DNA of 16,101 nt from an uncultured Propionibacteriaceae bacterium (GTDB lineage Bacteria; Actinomycetota; Actinomycetes; Propionibacteriales; Propionibacteriaceae): contig CAMCJC010000018.1 of NCBI GenBank assembly GCA_945875065.1, positions 1 through 16,101 on the forward strand, read 5' to 3'. Position 1 is the first letter of the stretch, and every line of letters starts with the position of its first letter. The notes under the pieces were generated by a model. The model ran no database searches. It was not told the origin of the DNA and saw only the letters and a list, made by a program, of their open reading frames with translations. Positions 1 through 7,850 of the stretch are shown here, piece after piece. Both the position numbers and the translations under genes were made by a program.

Positions 1-787
1 ACATCTCGAAGCAGCCGACCTCGTCTGCGGGGCCGAAGCGATTCTTCGTCGCACGAACCATGCGGAAGCCCGAGTGGCGGTCGCCCTCGAACGTGAGCAC
101 GACGTCGACGAGATGCTCCATCGTCCGCGGTCCGGCGATGGAGCCGTCCTTGGTGACGTGCCCGACGATCAGGACCGCCATGTTGCGGTTCTTCGCGACC
201 CTGGCGAGGGCGCCCGTGACCTCACGCACCTGAGTGGGTCCGCCAGGGGTGCCCTCGGCCCCGCCGACGGAGATGGTCTGCACCGAATCGACGATCAGGA
301 GCGACGGCGCGACCTCCTCCACGTGCCCGAGGATCGTCCCGAGGTCGTTCTCACTGGCCAGGTACAGGTCGTCGTGAAGGGCGCCGGTGCGGGCGGCCCG
401 CAGCTTGACCTGCGATGCCGACTCCTCGCCCGAGACATAGAGCGTCGTCTCGCCGCCCCCAGCCCACTTGGCGGCGACGTCGATCAACAGGGTGGACTTG
501 CCGACCCCGGGCTCGCCGGCGAGCAGGACGACGGCGCCTGGCACGAGCCCGTCGCCGAGGACACGGTCCAACTCCTTGATGCCGGTGCGTTTGCGGCGGG
601 CGTCGTCGGTGGAGACCTCCGAGATGCGCTGGGCGGCGCGCGCGGGCGTAGCCACTGCGACCTTCGTCAGCTTCGGGGCGCCGCGCTCGATGACGCTGCC
701 CCAGGCTTGGCATTCGCCGCAGCGGCCGACCCACCGAACGGTCGTCCACCCGCACTCGGTGCATTCAAACGCGTCCTGTTTAGCCAT
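1..787 (-). CDS. radA: DNA repair protein RadA, N-terminal 262 codons (runs off left edge)
   Basis: RadA is a RecA-like ATPase and helicase that promotes branch migration of recombination intermediates during DNA repair in the cytoplasm. Visible in order: an N-terminal zinc finger C9-x2-C12 ... C23-x2-C26; a Walker A GEPGVGKST at residues 91-99 (K97); a Walker B-like strand LLIVDSVQ at 163-170; and the RadA-specific KNRFG motif at 248-252. The family is about 450 aa, so roughly the C-terminal 40 percent (the rest of the core and the Lon-like domain) lies outside the window. The ATG at 785-787 was chosen because the zinc finger follows it at the usual distance. No good Shine-Dalgarno is visible. 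Instead a TAGAGT hexamer sits 7 nt upstream on the same strand, suggesting a leaderless mRNA. The gene is divergent from the sugar kinase. The frame is intact to the window edge. Identification is secure. Confidence 0.97.
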   Translation of the reverse strand, partial: MAKQDAFECTECGWTTVRWVGRCGECQAWGSVIERGAPKLTKVAVATPARAAQRISEVSTDDARRKRTGIKELDRVLGDGLVPGAVVLLAGEPGVGKSTLLIDVAAKWAGGGETTLYVSGEESASQVKLRAARTGALHDDLYLASENDLGTILGHVEEVAPSLLIVDSVQTISVGGAEGTPGGPTQVREVTGALARVAKNRNMAVLIVGHVTKDGSIAGPRTMEHLVDVVLTFEGDRHSGFRMVRATKNRFGPADEVGCFEM

Positions 788-794
788 GCCCCGA

Positions 795-800
795 ACTCTA
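795..800 (-). promoter_or_regulatory. Possible -10 box for leaderless radA
   Basis: Read on the minus strand the hexamer is TAGAGT, which fits the actinobacterial TANNNT -10 pattern, and it ends 7 nt before the radA ATG. That would put the transcription start at or next to the A of the start codon. There is no convincing -35 at 16-18 nt. The call rests on position and pattern only. Confidence 0.35.
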
Positions 801-815
801 GGAGAGGGGCCTGAC

Positions 816-837
816 AAAAACCCCGCTTCGGGTTTTT
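816..837. terminator. Symmetric terminator-like hairpin between divergent genes
   Basis: AAAAACCC (816-823) and GGGTTTTT (830-837) form a perfect 8-bp inverted repeat around a 6-nt loop, with a T-run after the stem on both strands. It has the shape of a bidirectional intrinsic terminator. It lies between two divergently transcribed starts (radA and the PfkB kinase), where no gene ends. It could be a relic of a lost gene, a terminator for spurious divergent transcription, or part of an untranslated leader. Confidence 0.4.
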
Positions 838-923
838 GGCCGTGCGATCTGGTGCTGACTAGCCGTTAAAATGCTGCGCACGAAGAGCGTGGACCCCCTT
901 GCTCAGAATGGAGTGAGCACACG

Positions 924-1760
924 ATGATCGTTGTCGTAGGCTCCTGCAACGTATCGGTCACCTTGCCGGTGGGGAACTTCCCGGTGGCCTACGAGCCCGC
1001 ACGCTATTTGCCCGGCCAAATCGCCCTTGCCCCCTCCGGTGTGGCGCTCAACGTCGCCACTGTCCTGGCGGAGGACGGGGCCGTGGAACTCATGGTGCCG
1101 CTAGCCGCGGATGCGGCCGCGGCGCTCGTCTCAGCGCACTGTGAGAGCACCGGCATTGACCTCAGCCCATGCGCGGATATCGCAACTATGCCGTGTTCCG
1201 TCGTCATGGTGGACGACCGAGGCGAGCGCATGGTCAACACCGACCTGGGGGAAGCGCTGAGGGTGCAGGTTGCTCCAGGCACCGTCGAGCGCTGCCTTGC
1301 CAAGGGGCCGCGCGGCGTCGTCCTGGGGACTCTCCCCTGGGCATCGGCCCTGATCCGGGCGTTTCGGGCCGCCGACGTGCCAGTCCTGGTCGATCTGCAG
1401 GATCTCCAAGGCAGTGGCAATCCCTACGATCAACCGTTCCTGGAAGCCACCTACCTGTCCGCTAGCCACGAGCGCATCAAGCAGCGCGATCTGGCGCACC
1501 TCGCGCACGAGGTGCTGATGCGATCCGATGCCCGTGCCTTCTTCCTTACCCTAGGGGCGGACGGCGTCCTGGTCGCGACGCGCGACGCCGCGCCCGTTTT
1601 GGTGCCGCAAACCAACCGAGTCCAGGGGGTCAACACCACCGGGGCGGGGGACATGTTCACCGCTGTCCTGGCTCGAGAGCTATTTGAGCACGGTCTTGCC
1701 CCGCTTCGGGCAGCGCAGATCGGCGTCGATGAGGTCGCTCGGCGCCTAGCGCTCAGATGA
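924..1760 (+). CDS. PfkB/ribokinase-family carbohydrate kinase
   Basis: A cytoplasmic ATP-dependent sugar or nucleoside kinase of the PfkB fold; the substrate cannot be told from the sequence. The protein is 278 aa, a little shorter than typical ribokinases (about 300). It shows an N-terminal strand MIVVVGSCNVSV, a glycine/asparagine substrate-site motif SGVALNVA near residues 38-45, and the second PfkB signature as NTTGAGDMFTA at 237-247, with D243 in the place of the catalytic base. The usual first residue of that signature is D and here it is N. The ATG is preceded by GGAGTGAG with suitable spacing. The TGA stop overlaps, tail to tail, the stop of the convergent VOC gene. No sugar transporter or regulator is adjacent, so context gives no substrate. 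Family assignment is firm; function within it is open. Confidence 0.88.
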   Translation: MIVVVGSCNVSVTLPVGNFPVAYEPARYLPGQIALAPSGVALNVATVLAEDGAVELMVPLAADAAAALVSAHCESTGIDLSPCADIATMPCSVVMVDDRGERMVNTDLGEALRVQVAPGTVERCLAKGPRGVVLGTLPWASALIRAFRAADVPVLVDLQDLQGSGNPYDQPFLEATYLSASHERIKQRDLAHLAHEVLMRSDARAFFLTLGADGVLVATRDAAPVLVPQTNRVQGVNTTGAGDMFTAVLARELFEHGLAPLRAAQIGVDEVARRLALR

Positions 1761-2391
1761 CGATGGTGCCCTTGCTGGGGGAGTGGAAGACGGCGCTGAT
1801 GATGCCCGGGTGGCCGTTGGGGGCGACCAAGTCGAGGATGACGCCGTCGAGGTCCTGCTCCACCGGTTCGCCGAGCCACTCGGACAGACGATCCGCCGAG
1901 CCGGAAATGCGCACCGAGGTGAGGGAGACATCCGAGGTCAGCGCGCTGGGCCGCAGCAGTTCCTCGGAGACCCATTGGACGAAGAACGGCAACTGCGGGT
2001 CGGTCATCAGGCCCTTGACGCCCAGCTGACGCCACTCGAGGCGCCGACCGTCGGGGAACTGGCGGGTGCCCGGGACGGCGGAGCGCGCGAGTCGCTCCTC
2101 GAACGGCGAGATATCGTCGACGCTCACCGCCCAGCCGAGCCAGCCGCCGCCCATCTCGGAGCGGGCGCGCACGGCCTGCCCAAAGGGTGCCTTGTCAGCG
2201 GCCGGATGATCGAGGACCTCGACGACCTCGACGTATCGGGCGTCGGCCAAGGGAATGATGTGGTTGCGGGTCCCGAAGCGAGGGTGGAAGCCCCCGTCCT
2301 TGTAGTCGACGCCCAAGAGGTTCGACAGCCGCTCCGCATCGGCTTTGATGCCCTCCGGGCCGCTGGCGAAGATCATATGGTCGACATGCAT
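1753..2391 (-). CDS. VOC (glyoxalase-like) family protein
   Basis: A 212-aa protein beginning MHVDHMIFASG, the usual opening strand of a vicinal-oxygen-chelate domain, with NHIIPLADARYVEVVEV (about residues 43-59) as the paired metal-site strands and a second half DVSLTSVRISG onward. This resembles the Glyoxalase_3-like group found in many actinobacteria, whose substrate is unknown. Its C-terminal eight bases overlap the end of the convergent kinase gene. The ATG at 2389-2391 is chosen because the conserved HVDHM strand follows at once. GAGGG lies only 1 nt before the ATG, too close for a normal ribosome site, while CAGAAT 6 nt upstream suggests leaderless transcription. The reading frame stays open far upstream (to about 2991), but that extension is antisense to the isomerase gene and has no homology-like content. 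Confidence 0.85.
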   Translation of the reverse strand: MHVDHMIFASGPEGIKADAERLSNLLGVDYKDGGFHPRFGTRNHIIPLADARYVEVVEVLDHPAADKAPFGQAVRARSEMGGGWLGWAVSVDDISPFEERLARSAVPGTRQFPDGRRLEWRQLGVKGLMTDPQLPFFVQWVSEELLRPSALTSDVSLTSVRISGSADRLSEWLGEPVEQDLDGVILDLVAPNGHPGIISAVFHSPSKGTIVI

Positions 2392-2478
2392 GCCCTCATT
2401 CTGCCCACAACGACGGGCTGAGACCCAATCGCCCCCGGCTGGCAGGACGCGGTAGGCGGGGACTTGCGCGCGCCGCGT

Positions 2479-2484
2479 TAGTCT
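2479..2484 (+). promoter_or_regulatory. Possible -10 box for leaderless isomerase gene
   Basis: TAGTCT fits TANNNT and ends 6 nt before the GTG start at 2491, placing the predicted transcription start at the start codon. There is no Shine-Dalgarno upstream of this GTG (the preceding bases are TGCGGG), which favours leaderless expression. No clear -35. Confidence 0.4.
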
Positions 2485-2490
2485 TGCGGG

Positions 2491-3285
2491 GTGCCCGTCC
2501 CCAAGGTTCTGCTGTCGACCACCGCCGTGTACCCGGAAGACACTAGCGCCGCCTTCGAGATCGCCGGCCAGGTCGGATTCGACGGCGTCGAGCTCATGGT
2601 CGGCGTCGATCCGGCCAGTCTTGACGAGGACGAGATGAGCCGTCTCAGCGAGACCAGCGGCGTGCGCATCCACTCCGTGCACGCACCCACCCTCATCATC
2701 ACGCCGGCCGCGTGGGGCACCGACCCGTGGGAGAAGCTCCGCCGCTCCGCCGAGGCCGCCCGCCGCTTCGGCGCGGATATCGTCGTCGTCCACCCGCCGT
2801 TTCGCTGGCAGCGCGACTACGCGGACGAGTTCGTCGACGGCATCCGCGAGCTGAACCGGACGTCGGGGGTGACGTTCGCCGTGGAGAACATGTTCCCGTG
2901 GCGCACGATCGCCGGGTCGTTCAAGGCGTACCTGCCCCACTGGGACCCCACCGACCTGCCCTACGACCACCTCACCTTGGACCTCAGCCACGCGTCGACG
3001 GCGCAGTTAAAGTCCCTGGATCTCATCGCCGCTTGGGGAAACCGGCTGACGCACGTCCATCTGACCGACGGCAAGGGCTCGTTCAAGGACGAGCATCTTC
3101 TGCCCGGCGAGGGGGACCAGGACGCGTGGAAGGTTGTCGAGGAGCTGGGCCGTCGCGGCTACGAGGGACACATCGTCCTTGAGGTGTCGACGCGGCGCGC
3201 CTCTGACCGGGCTGAGCGCGTCGAGCTTCTGACCGGGGTCCTGCAACAGATCCGTCAGCGACTCGCTGTCGGCACGACCGTCTAG
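2491..3285 (+). CDS. Sugar phosphate isomerase/epimerase-like TIM-barrel protein
   Basis: A 264-aa protein of the xylose isomerase-like / AP endonuclease 2 superfamily (PF01261 type): cytoplasmic, probably metal-dependent. Candidate metal and active-site residues fall at the expected strand ends: E34 in GFDGVELMV, H65 in IHSVHAPT, E132 in AVENMFP, D164 and H167 in LDLSHAS, H188 and H190 in HVHLTDG, and E231 in VLEVS. GTG is taken as the start because it directly precedes the first barrel strand (KVLLSTTAVYP). The gene ends 11 nt before the PRODH-like gene, which has a strong ribosome site in the gap, so the two are probably one operon. Such pairs occur in other actinobacteria, but the reaction is not known to me. 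Family is secure, substrate unknown. Confidence 0.88.
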   Translation: MPVPKVLLSTTAVYPEDTSAAFEIAGQVGFDGVELMVGVDPASLDEDEMSRLSETSGVRIHSVHAPTLIITPAAWGTDPWEKLRRSAEAARRFGADIVVVHPPFRWQRDYADEFVDGIRELNRTSGVTFAVENMFPWRTIAGSFKAYLPHWDPTDLPYDHLTLDLSHASTAQLKSLDLIAAWGNRLTHVHLTDGKGSFKDEHLLPGEGDQDAWKVVEELGRRGYEGHIVLEVSTRRASDRAERVELLTGVLQQIRQRLAVGTTV

Positions 3286-3296
3286 GGAGAGGAAAT

Positions 3297-4205
3297 ATGA
3301 AGCGCTCCGGAAACTGGGTCCATTCCCTCGTCCATCGCTCGTGGCTGGCACAGCGCGCCGCCAAATCCGGTGCCGTGCGGGATCTGGCCGGAAACTACGT
3401 CGCGGGCGACGACCTGTTCGACGCCGTCGATGCCGCCACCGTCTTGCGCGGTCAAGGGTTGGAACTCGGCTTCACACACCTGTCGCCGCTGGACTTCGAG
3501 GTCGACACCCCGCGCGTGCTCACCAGCCTCCTCGCGTCGCTCGGCGATCTAGCGCCGGGGGCGGAACTGTCCGTCACACCCGCCTCTTTGGACCTCAGAG
3601 GCACCGGTCGCCACGCCCGCGGCATCCTGAAGGAGTTGTGCCAGCGGGCGGAGGAGGTCGACGCGCACGTCACCGTCGAGGTCCAAGACCCCACCGCGTT
3701 CGGAGACGTTCTGGCCCTCTACCGCGACGTCCGGGAACACCACGAGGACTTAGGCATCACCATCCCGGCAAACCTCAAGGCCGCCCCGTCGGAATGCATC
3801 CGCCTGGGGGCCGACGGGGCTCGGGTGCGGCTGTGCATCGGCGCATACCCCGCAGGCCGGGACGTCGCGCTCGTCCGCGAGCACGACAAGTCCCTCGCCC
3901 TGGTGCGATGCCTGCGGCTCTTGATGGACTCGCCCGCCTACCCGATGCTCGCGACCCACGACCCCAACATCATCGAGATCGCGTGTCGGCTAGCCGAGCG
4001 CATCGGCCGGGCCCGCGGCTCCTTCGAGTTCCAGATGTTCTACGGCGTGCGGCCCCTGGAGCAGCGACGCCTGGCCGACACCGGGTGGCGCTCCCGCACC
4101 TGCATCCCGTTCGGGACCGGCTGGTACGACTACCTGGCGATGCGCATCGCCGCCCGGCCCCGGATCCTCGCCAGCTACGCCCGCGCGGTCCTAGACAAGC
4201 GCTGA
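3297..4205 (+). CDS. Proline dehydrogenase-family protein (divergent active site)
   Basis: A 302-aa single-domain protein with the PRODH (beta/alpha)8 flavoenzyme pattern. The family oxidises L-proline to pyrroline-5-carboxylate with FAD. Clear family segments are RVRLCIGAY (176-184), LATHDPNII (about 218-226), FEFQMFYGVRP (about 243-253) and IPFGTGWYDYLAMRIAARP (about 270-288). Several positions normally conserved in the catalytic site differ: the lysine of RLVKGAY is I181, the first of the paired arginines near the C-terminus is M282 (R283 is kept), the glutamate three residues after R283 is A286, and the LQAY tyrosine region reads NLKAAP. The ribosome site GGAGAGGAAAT lies just before the ATG. 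No P5C dehydrogenase gene is nearby. Family confident; proline oxidation should not be assumed. Confidence 0.85.
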   Translation: MKRSGNWVHSLVHRSWLAQRAAKSGAVRDLAGNYVAGDDLFDAVDAATVLRGQGLELGFTHLSPLDFEVDTPRVLTSLLASLGDLAPGAELSVTPASLDLRGTGRHARGILKELCQRAEEVDAHVTVEVQDPTAFGDVLALYRDVREHHEDLGITIPANLKAAPSECIRLGADGARVRLCIGAYPAGRDVALVREHDKSLALVRCLRLLMDSPAYPMLATHDPNIIEIACRLAERIGRARGSFEFQMFYGVRPLEQRRLADTGWRSRTCIPFGTGWYDYLAMRIAARPRILASYARAVLDKR

Positions 4206-4238
4206 CGATTCGTCGGCGGGCCGTGGAAGAATGACCGG

Positions 4239-7200
4239 GTGCGTTTTCCCGGTCTGAGTGCCGCCCTCGAATCCGACCCCGCGATCGCCGCCACCCTCCG
4301 CGACTCCCAGATCGCGGGTGCCGAGGCGCGCGATATCACGTGTGCGCCGTCGTTCTTCTCGGTCGCCGCGGCCCTGCTGGCCGCCGGCTCCGGCCGCACG
4401 ACCCTGCTCGTCGCGTCGACGTTCCGCGAGGCGGAGGCGATGGCCGCCGAGGCTGGGCAGCTGCTCGGCGACGATCGGGTCGCCTACTACCCGGCGTGGG
4501 AGACCCTCCCACATGAACGTCTCTCCCCTAGAGCCGATACCGTCGGCCGCCGCCTGGAGATCCTGCGTCGCCTGAAGTCAACGACCCCGCCGCAGGTCGT
4601 CGTCGCGCCCGTCCGTTCGCTCCTCCAGCCGCAGGTGAAGGAGCTGGCGGCGATGCGGCCCGTAACCGTCACCGTCGGTGAGGAACGCGACCTCACCGGT
4701 CTCTTGACGGACCTTGTCGCGGCCGCCTACCACCGCGTAGACCTCGTTGAACGACGCGGCGAGTTCGCCGTCCGCGGCGGCATCGTCGATGTCTTCCCAC
4801 CCACCGCCGAACATCCCGTCCGCATCGACTTCTTCGGCGACGAGGTAACCGAGATCCGGCCGTTCGCCGTCGCCGACCAGCGCTCCACTGGCGAGCGGCT
4901 CCAGACCGTCACCGCCGAGCCGTGCCGCGAACTTCTCTTGACCGACGCGGTCCGCCGCCGCGCCAGCGACCTGGCCAAGGAACACCCGCAGCTGGCCGAC
5001 ATGCTCTCCCGCATCGGCGAGGGCCACGCCGTCGAGGGCATGGAAGCCCTCATCCCGGTCCTGGTCGACGGCCTCGAGCTCATCACCGACGTCCTGCCGC
5101 CCGCCTCGCTCGTCCTTATCGCCGCACCCGAACTGGTGCGGGCCCGCGCCGCGGAACTGGTGGCGACGTCGCAGGAGTTCCTGACCGCGTCGTGGGCGGC
5201 GGCCGCGAGCGGCGGCACCTCGCCCATCGACCTCGGAGCATCCGCGTACTGGAATCTCGGCGATGTCCGCGAACACACGATGCGGCGCGGCCACAAGTGG
5301 TGGAGCCTCAGCCCGTTCACCGCTGACGAGGAGATCGACGCGAACCTTGACGCCGGCTCCGTCCACTCCCGCCGCCTCGCCGTCGCCCCCGCCGACGATT
5401 TCCGCGGCGACATCGACGCCGCCGTAGCCCACATCGCCGAGCGCGCCACGGGCGGCTGGCGCGTCCTGGTGGGCGTCGAGGGCCGCGGCTTGGCGGCCCG
5501 CATCGTCGAGCTGCTCGGCGAGAGTGGAGTAACCGCCGCCATCACCGATCTCGACGCCGAGCCCGCTCCCGGCAGCGTCGCGGTCCTGGTCGGGGCGTTT
5601 CGGCAGGGCTGGCGCGACGAAGCCGCGAAGGTCGAGCTGCTGACCGCAGCCGAGCTGTCCGGCCAGCAGGTCGCCGAGCGTGGGCAGCGCAAACTCCCCA
5701 GCCGCCGCCGCAACACCATCCAGCCGCTGGAGCTCACCGCCGGCGACCCGATCGTCCACGAGACCCACGGCGTCGGCCGGTTCGTCGAACTCGCGCAGCG
5801 CACCGTCCAGGGCTCGGTCCGCGACTACCTCGTCATCGAGTACGCGCCCAGCAAGCGTGGTCAGCCCGGCGACCGCCTCTACGTCCCGATGGACCAGCTC
5901 GACCAGCTGACCCGCTACGTCGGCTCCGAGGCGCCGGCCCTCGACAAGATGGGCGGGGCCGACTGGGCGAAACGCAAGTCGCGGGCCCGGAAGGCCGTCG
6001 GTGAAATCTCGGCCGAACTCATCAAACTCTATGCCGCACGCCAGGCCACCAAAGGCCACGCGTTCGGCCCCGACACCGCCTGGCAACGCGAACTCGAGGA
6101 CGCGTTCAGCTTCATCGAGACCCCCGACCAGCTCGCCGCGATCCAGGAGGTCAAGGCCGACATGGAAAAGGTGGTCCCGATGGATCGCCTGATCTGCGGC
6201 GACGTCGGCTTCGGCAAGACCGAGATCGCCGTCCGAGCCGCGTTCAAGGCCATCCAGGACGGCAAACAGGTCGCGGTCCTCGTCCCGACGACGCTGCTGG
6301 TCAGCCAGCACTACGCGACGTTCGCGTCGCGCTATGCCGGGTTCCCCGTCCACCTGGCCCAGCTGAGCCGTTTCCAGACCGATTCGGAGGCCAGGAAGGT
6401 CATCGACGGTCTGGCCACCGGCCGCGTCGACCTGGTGATCGGTACCCACCGGCTGCTGTCGAAGCAGATCGAGTTCAAGGCCCTCGGGCTGGTCATCATC
6501 GATGAGGAGCAGCGGTTCGGCGTCGAGCACAAGGAACGCCTCAAAGAGCTGCGGGTCAACGTCGACGTCCTATCGATGTCCGCCACCCCCATCCCACGCA
6601 CCTTGGAGATCGCCGTCACCGGCATCCGGGAGCTCAGCATCATCGCCACCCCGCCCGAGGAACGCCATCCGGTGCTCACCCTCGTCGGCCCCTACGACAA
6701 CGGCCAGGTGCGCGCCGCGATCCGGCGCGAGCTGGCGCGCGAGGGGCAGGTGTTCTTCGTGCACAACCGCGTCGAATCCATCGACCGCGTCGCCGCCGAA
6801 CTCCGCGAACTCGTTCCCGAGGCGCGCGTAGCCACCGCCCACGGCCAGATGGGGGAGGCGAAGCTCGAACAGGTCATGCTCGACTTCTGGGAGCGTCGCG
6901 CGGACGTTCTGGTCTGCACCACGATCGTCGAGGCGGGCCTCAACATCCAGAGCGCCAACACCCTCATCATCGACCGGGCCGATGCGATGGGCCTGTCCCA
7001 GCTGCATCAGTTGCGCGGTCGTGTCGGCAGGTCATCGGAGCGGGGCTACGCGTACTTCCTGTACCCGCGAGACAAATCGCTCAGCCAAACCGCCCACGAA
7101 CGGTTGTCGACGCTCGCCGCCCACACCGACCTGGGGGCGGGAATGTCGATCGCCATGCGCGACCTGGAACTCCGCGGTGCCGGGAACCTCCTAGGCGGCG

Positions 7201-7718
7201 AACAGTCCGGGCACATCGCCGATGTCGGTTTCGACATGTACCTGCGTCTGGTTGGGGAGGCCGTCGCCAACTACCGCGGCGAGGACACCGAACCAGAGCC
7301 GACGATGCGGGTCGAGCTGCCCGTGACCGCGCACCTGCCCGACGAGTACGTCGCCTCCGAACGACTTCGCTTGGAGATGTACAAGCAGATCGCCGAGATC
7401 CGAACCGAGGCTAACGTCGAGGCGGCCCGGGCGGAGCTTCTCGACCGCTACGGCCCGCTGCCTGAGGCGGTCGAGAAGCTGCTGAGCGTCGCTCAGCTCC
7501 GCAACCAAGCCCGTGGCCTCGGCGTCCACGACATCGTCGCCCAGGGCAAGTTCGTGCGCTTCGAACCGGTGACCCTGCCCGACTCGCGACAGCTGCGCCT
7601 CAAACGCCTCTACCCAGGGGCGGTCTACAAGGGGGCGACGTCGCAAATGCTCGTCCCGAAACCCGCGGGTGATGCAGTCGAGTGGGCGCGGACCGTGCTG
7701 ACTCAGATCGTCGAATGA
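4239..7718 (+). CDS. mfd: Transcription-repair coupling factor Mfd
   Basis: Mfd removes RNA polymerase stalled at DNA damage and recruits UvrA for strand-specific excision repair. The 1159-aa length matches the family (about 1150). Domains in order: a UvrB-like N-terminal module, whose Walker A is degenerate as usual for Mfd (GSGRTT near residue 50); an RNA-polymerase-interacting domain starting near GDPIVHETHGVGRF (from residue 502) and including LVIEY; then the translocase motor with Walker A GDVGFGKT (654-661, K660), a DEEQ box at 755-758, SATPIPRTLE from 781, and GRVGRS in motif VI; and a C-terminal TRCF domain. GTG is the chosen start, with GGAAG 9 nt upstream; AAGAAT 6 nt upstream may instead mark a leaderless promoter. 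It begins 33 nt after the PRODH-like gene. The frame is intact. Confidence 0.98.
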   Translation: MRFPGLSAALESDPAIAATLRDSQIAGAEARDITCAPSFFSVAAALLAAGSGRTTLLVASTFREAEAMAAEAGQLLGDDRVAYYPAWETLPHERLSPRADTVGRRLEILRRLKSTTPPQVVVAPVRSLLQPQVKELAAMRPVTVTVGEERDLTGLLTDLVAAAYHRVDLVERRGEFAVRGGIVDVFPPTAEHPVRIDFFGDEVTEIRPFAVADQRSTGERLQTVTAEPCRELLLTDAVRRRASDLAKEHPQLADMLSRIGEGHAVEGMEALIPVLVDGLELITDVLPPASLVLIAAPELVRARAAELVATSQEFLTASWAAAASGGTSPIDLGASAYWNLGDVREHTMRRGHKWWSLSPFTADEEIDANLDAGSVHSRRLAVAPADDFRGDIDAAVAHIAERATGGWRVLVGVEGRGLAARIVELLGESGVTAAITDLDAEPAPGSVAVLVGAFRQGWRDEAAKVELLTAAELSGQQVAERGQRKLPSRRRNTIQPLELTAGDPIVHETHGVGRFVELAQRTVQGSVRDYLVIEYAPSKRGQPGDRLYVPMDQLDQLTRYVGSEAPALDKMGGADWAKRKSRARKAVGEISAELIKLYAARQATKGHAFGPDTAWQRELEDAFSFIETPDQLAAIQEVKADMEKVVPMDRLICGDVGFGKTEIAVRAAFKAIQDGKQVAVLVPTTLLVSQHYATFASRYAGFPVHLAQLSRFQTDSEARKVIDGLATGRVDLVIGTHRLLSKQIEFKALGLVIIDEEQRFGVEHKERLKELRVNVDVLSMSATPIPRTLEIAVTGIRELSIIATPPEERHPVLTLVGPYDNGQVRAAIRRELAREGQVFFVHNRVESIDRVAAELRELVPEARVATAHGQMGEAKLEQVMLDFWERRADVLVCTTIVEAGLNIQSANTLIIDRADAMGLSQLHQLRGRVGRSSERGYAYFLYPRDKSLSQTAHERLSTLAAHTDLGAGMSIAMRDLELRGAGNLLGGEQSGHIADVGFDMYLRLVGEAVANYRGEDTEPEPTMRVELPVTAHLPDEYVASERLRLEMYKQIAEIRTEANVEAARAELLDRYGPLPEAVEKLLSVAQLRNQARGLGVHDIVAQGKFVRFEPVTLPDSRQLRLKRLYPGAVYKGATSQMLVPKPAGDAVEWARTVLTQIVE

Positions 7719-7850
7719 GTCATCCCTGACCGGGACGCGTCGGCCCTTTGGCTTGGATGCCGCCGATTCCTCGCGATTCTCCTCGCATCGGGTCTATCGT
7801 CTCGGCACAGTGAGGGGTTTTGGAGCCCTGCCGAGGCGGAACGAGGGTAG

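Noticed and set aside
74..869. Plus-strand open frames opposite radA
   Set aside because: They are antisense to clear RadA motifs (zinc finger, Walker A, KNRFG), with composition typical of shadow frames.
2392..2991. Upstream extension of the VOC gene on the minus strand
   Set aside because: It is open but antisense to the isomerase-like gene; the VOC domain starts exactly at the ATG at 2391.
4578..6530. Long minus-strand open frame of 650 codons inside mfd
   Set aside because: It is a codon-bias shadow: high-G+C genes often leave long open antisense frames. The plus strand encodes unmistakable Mfd motifs throughout.
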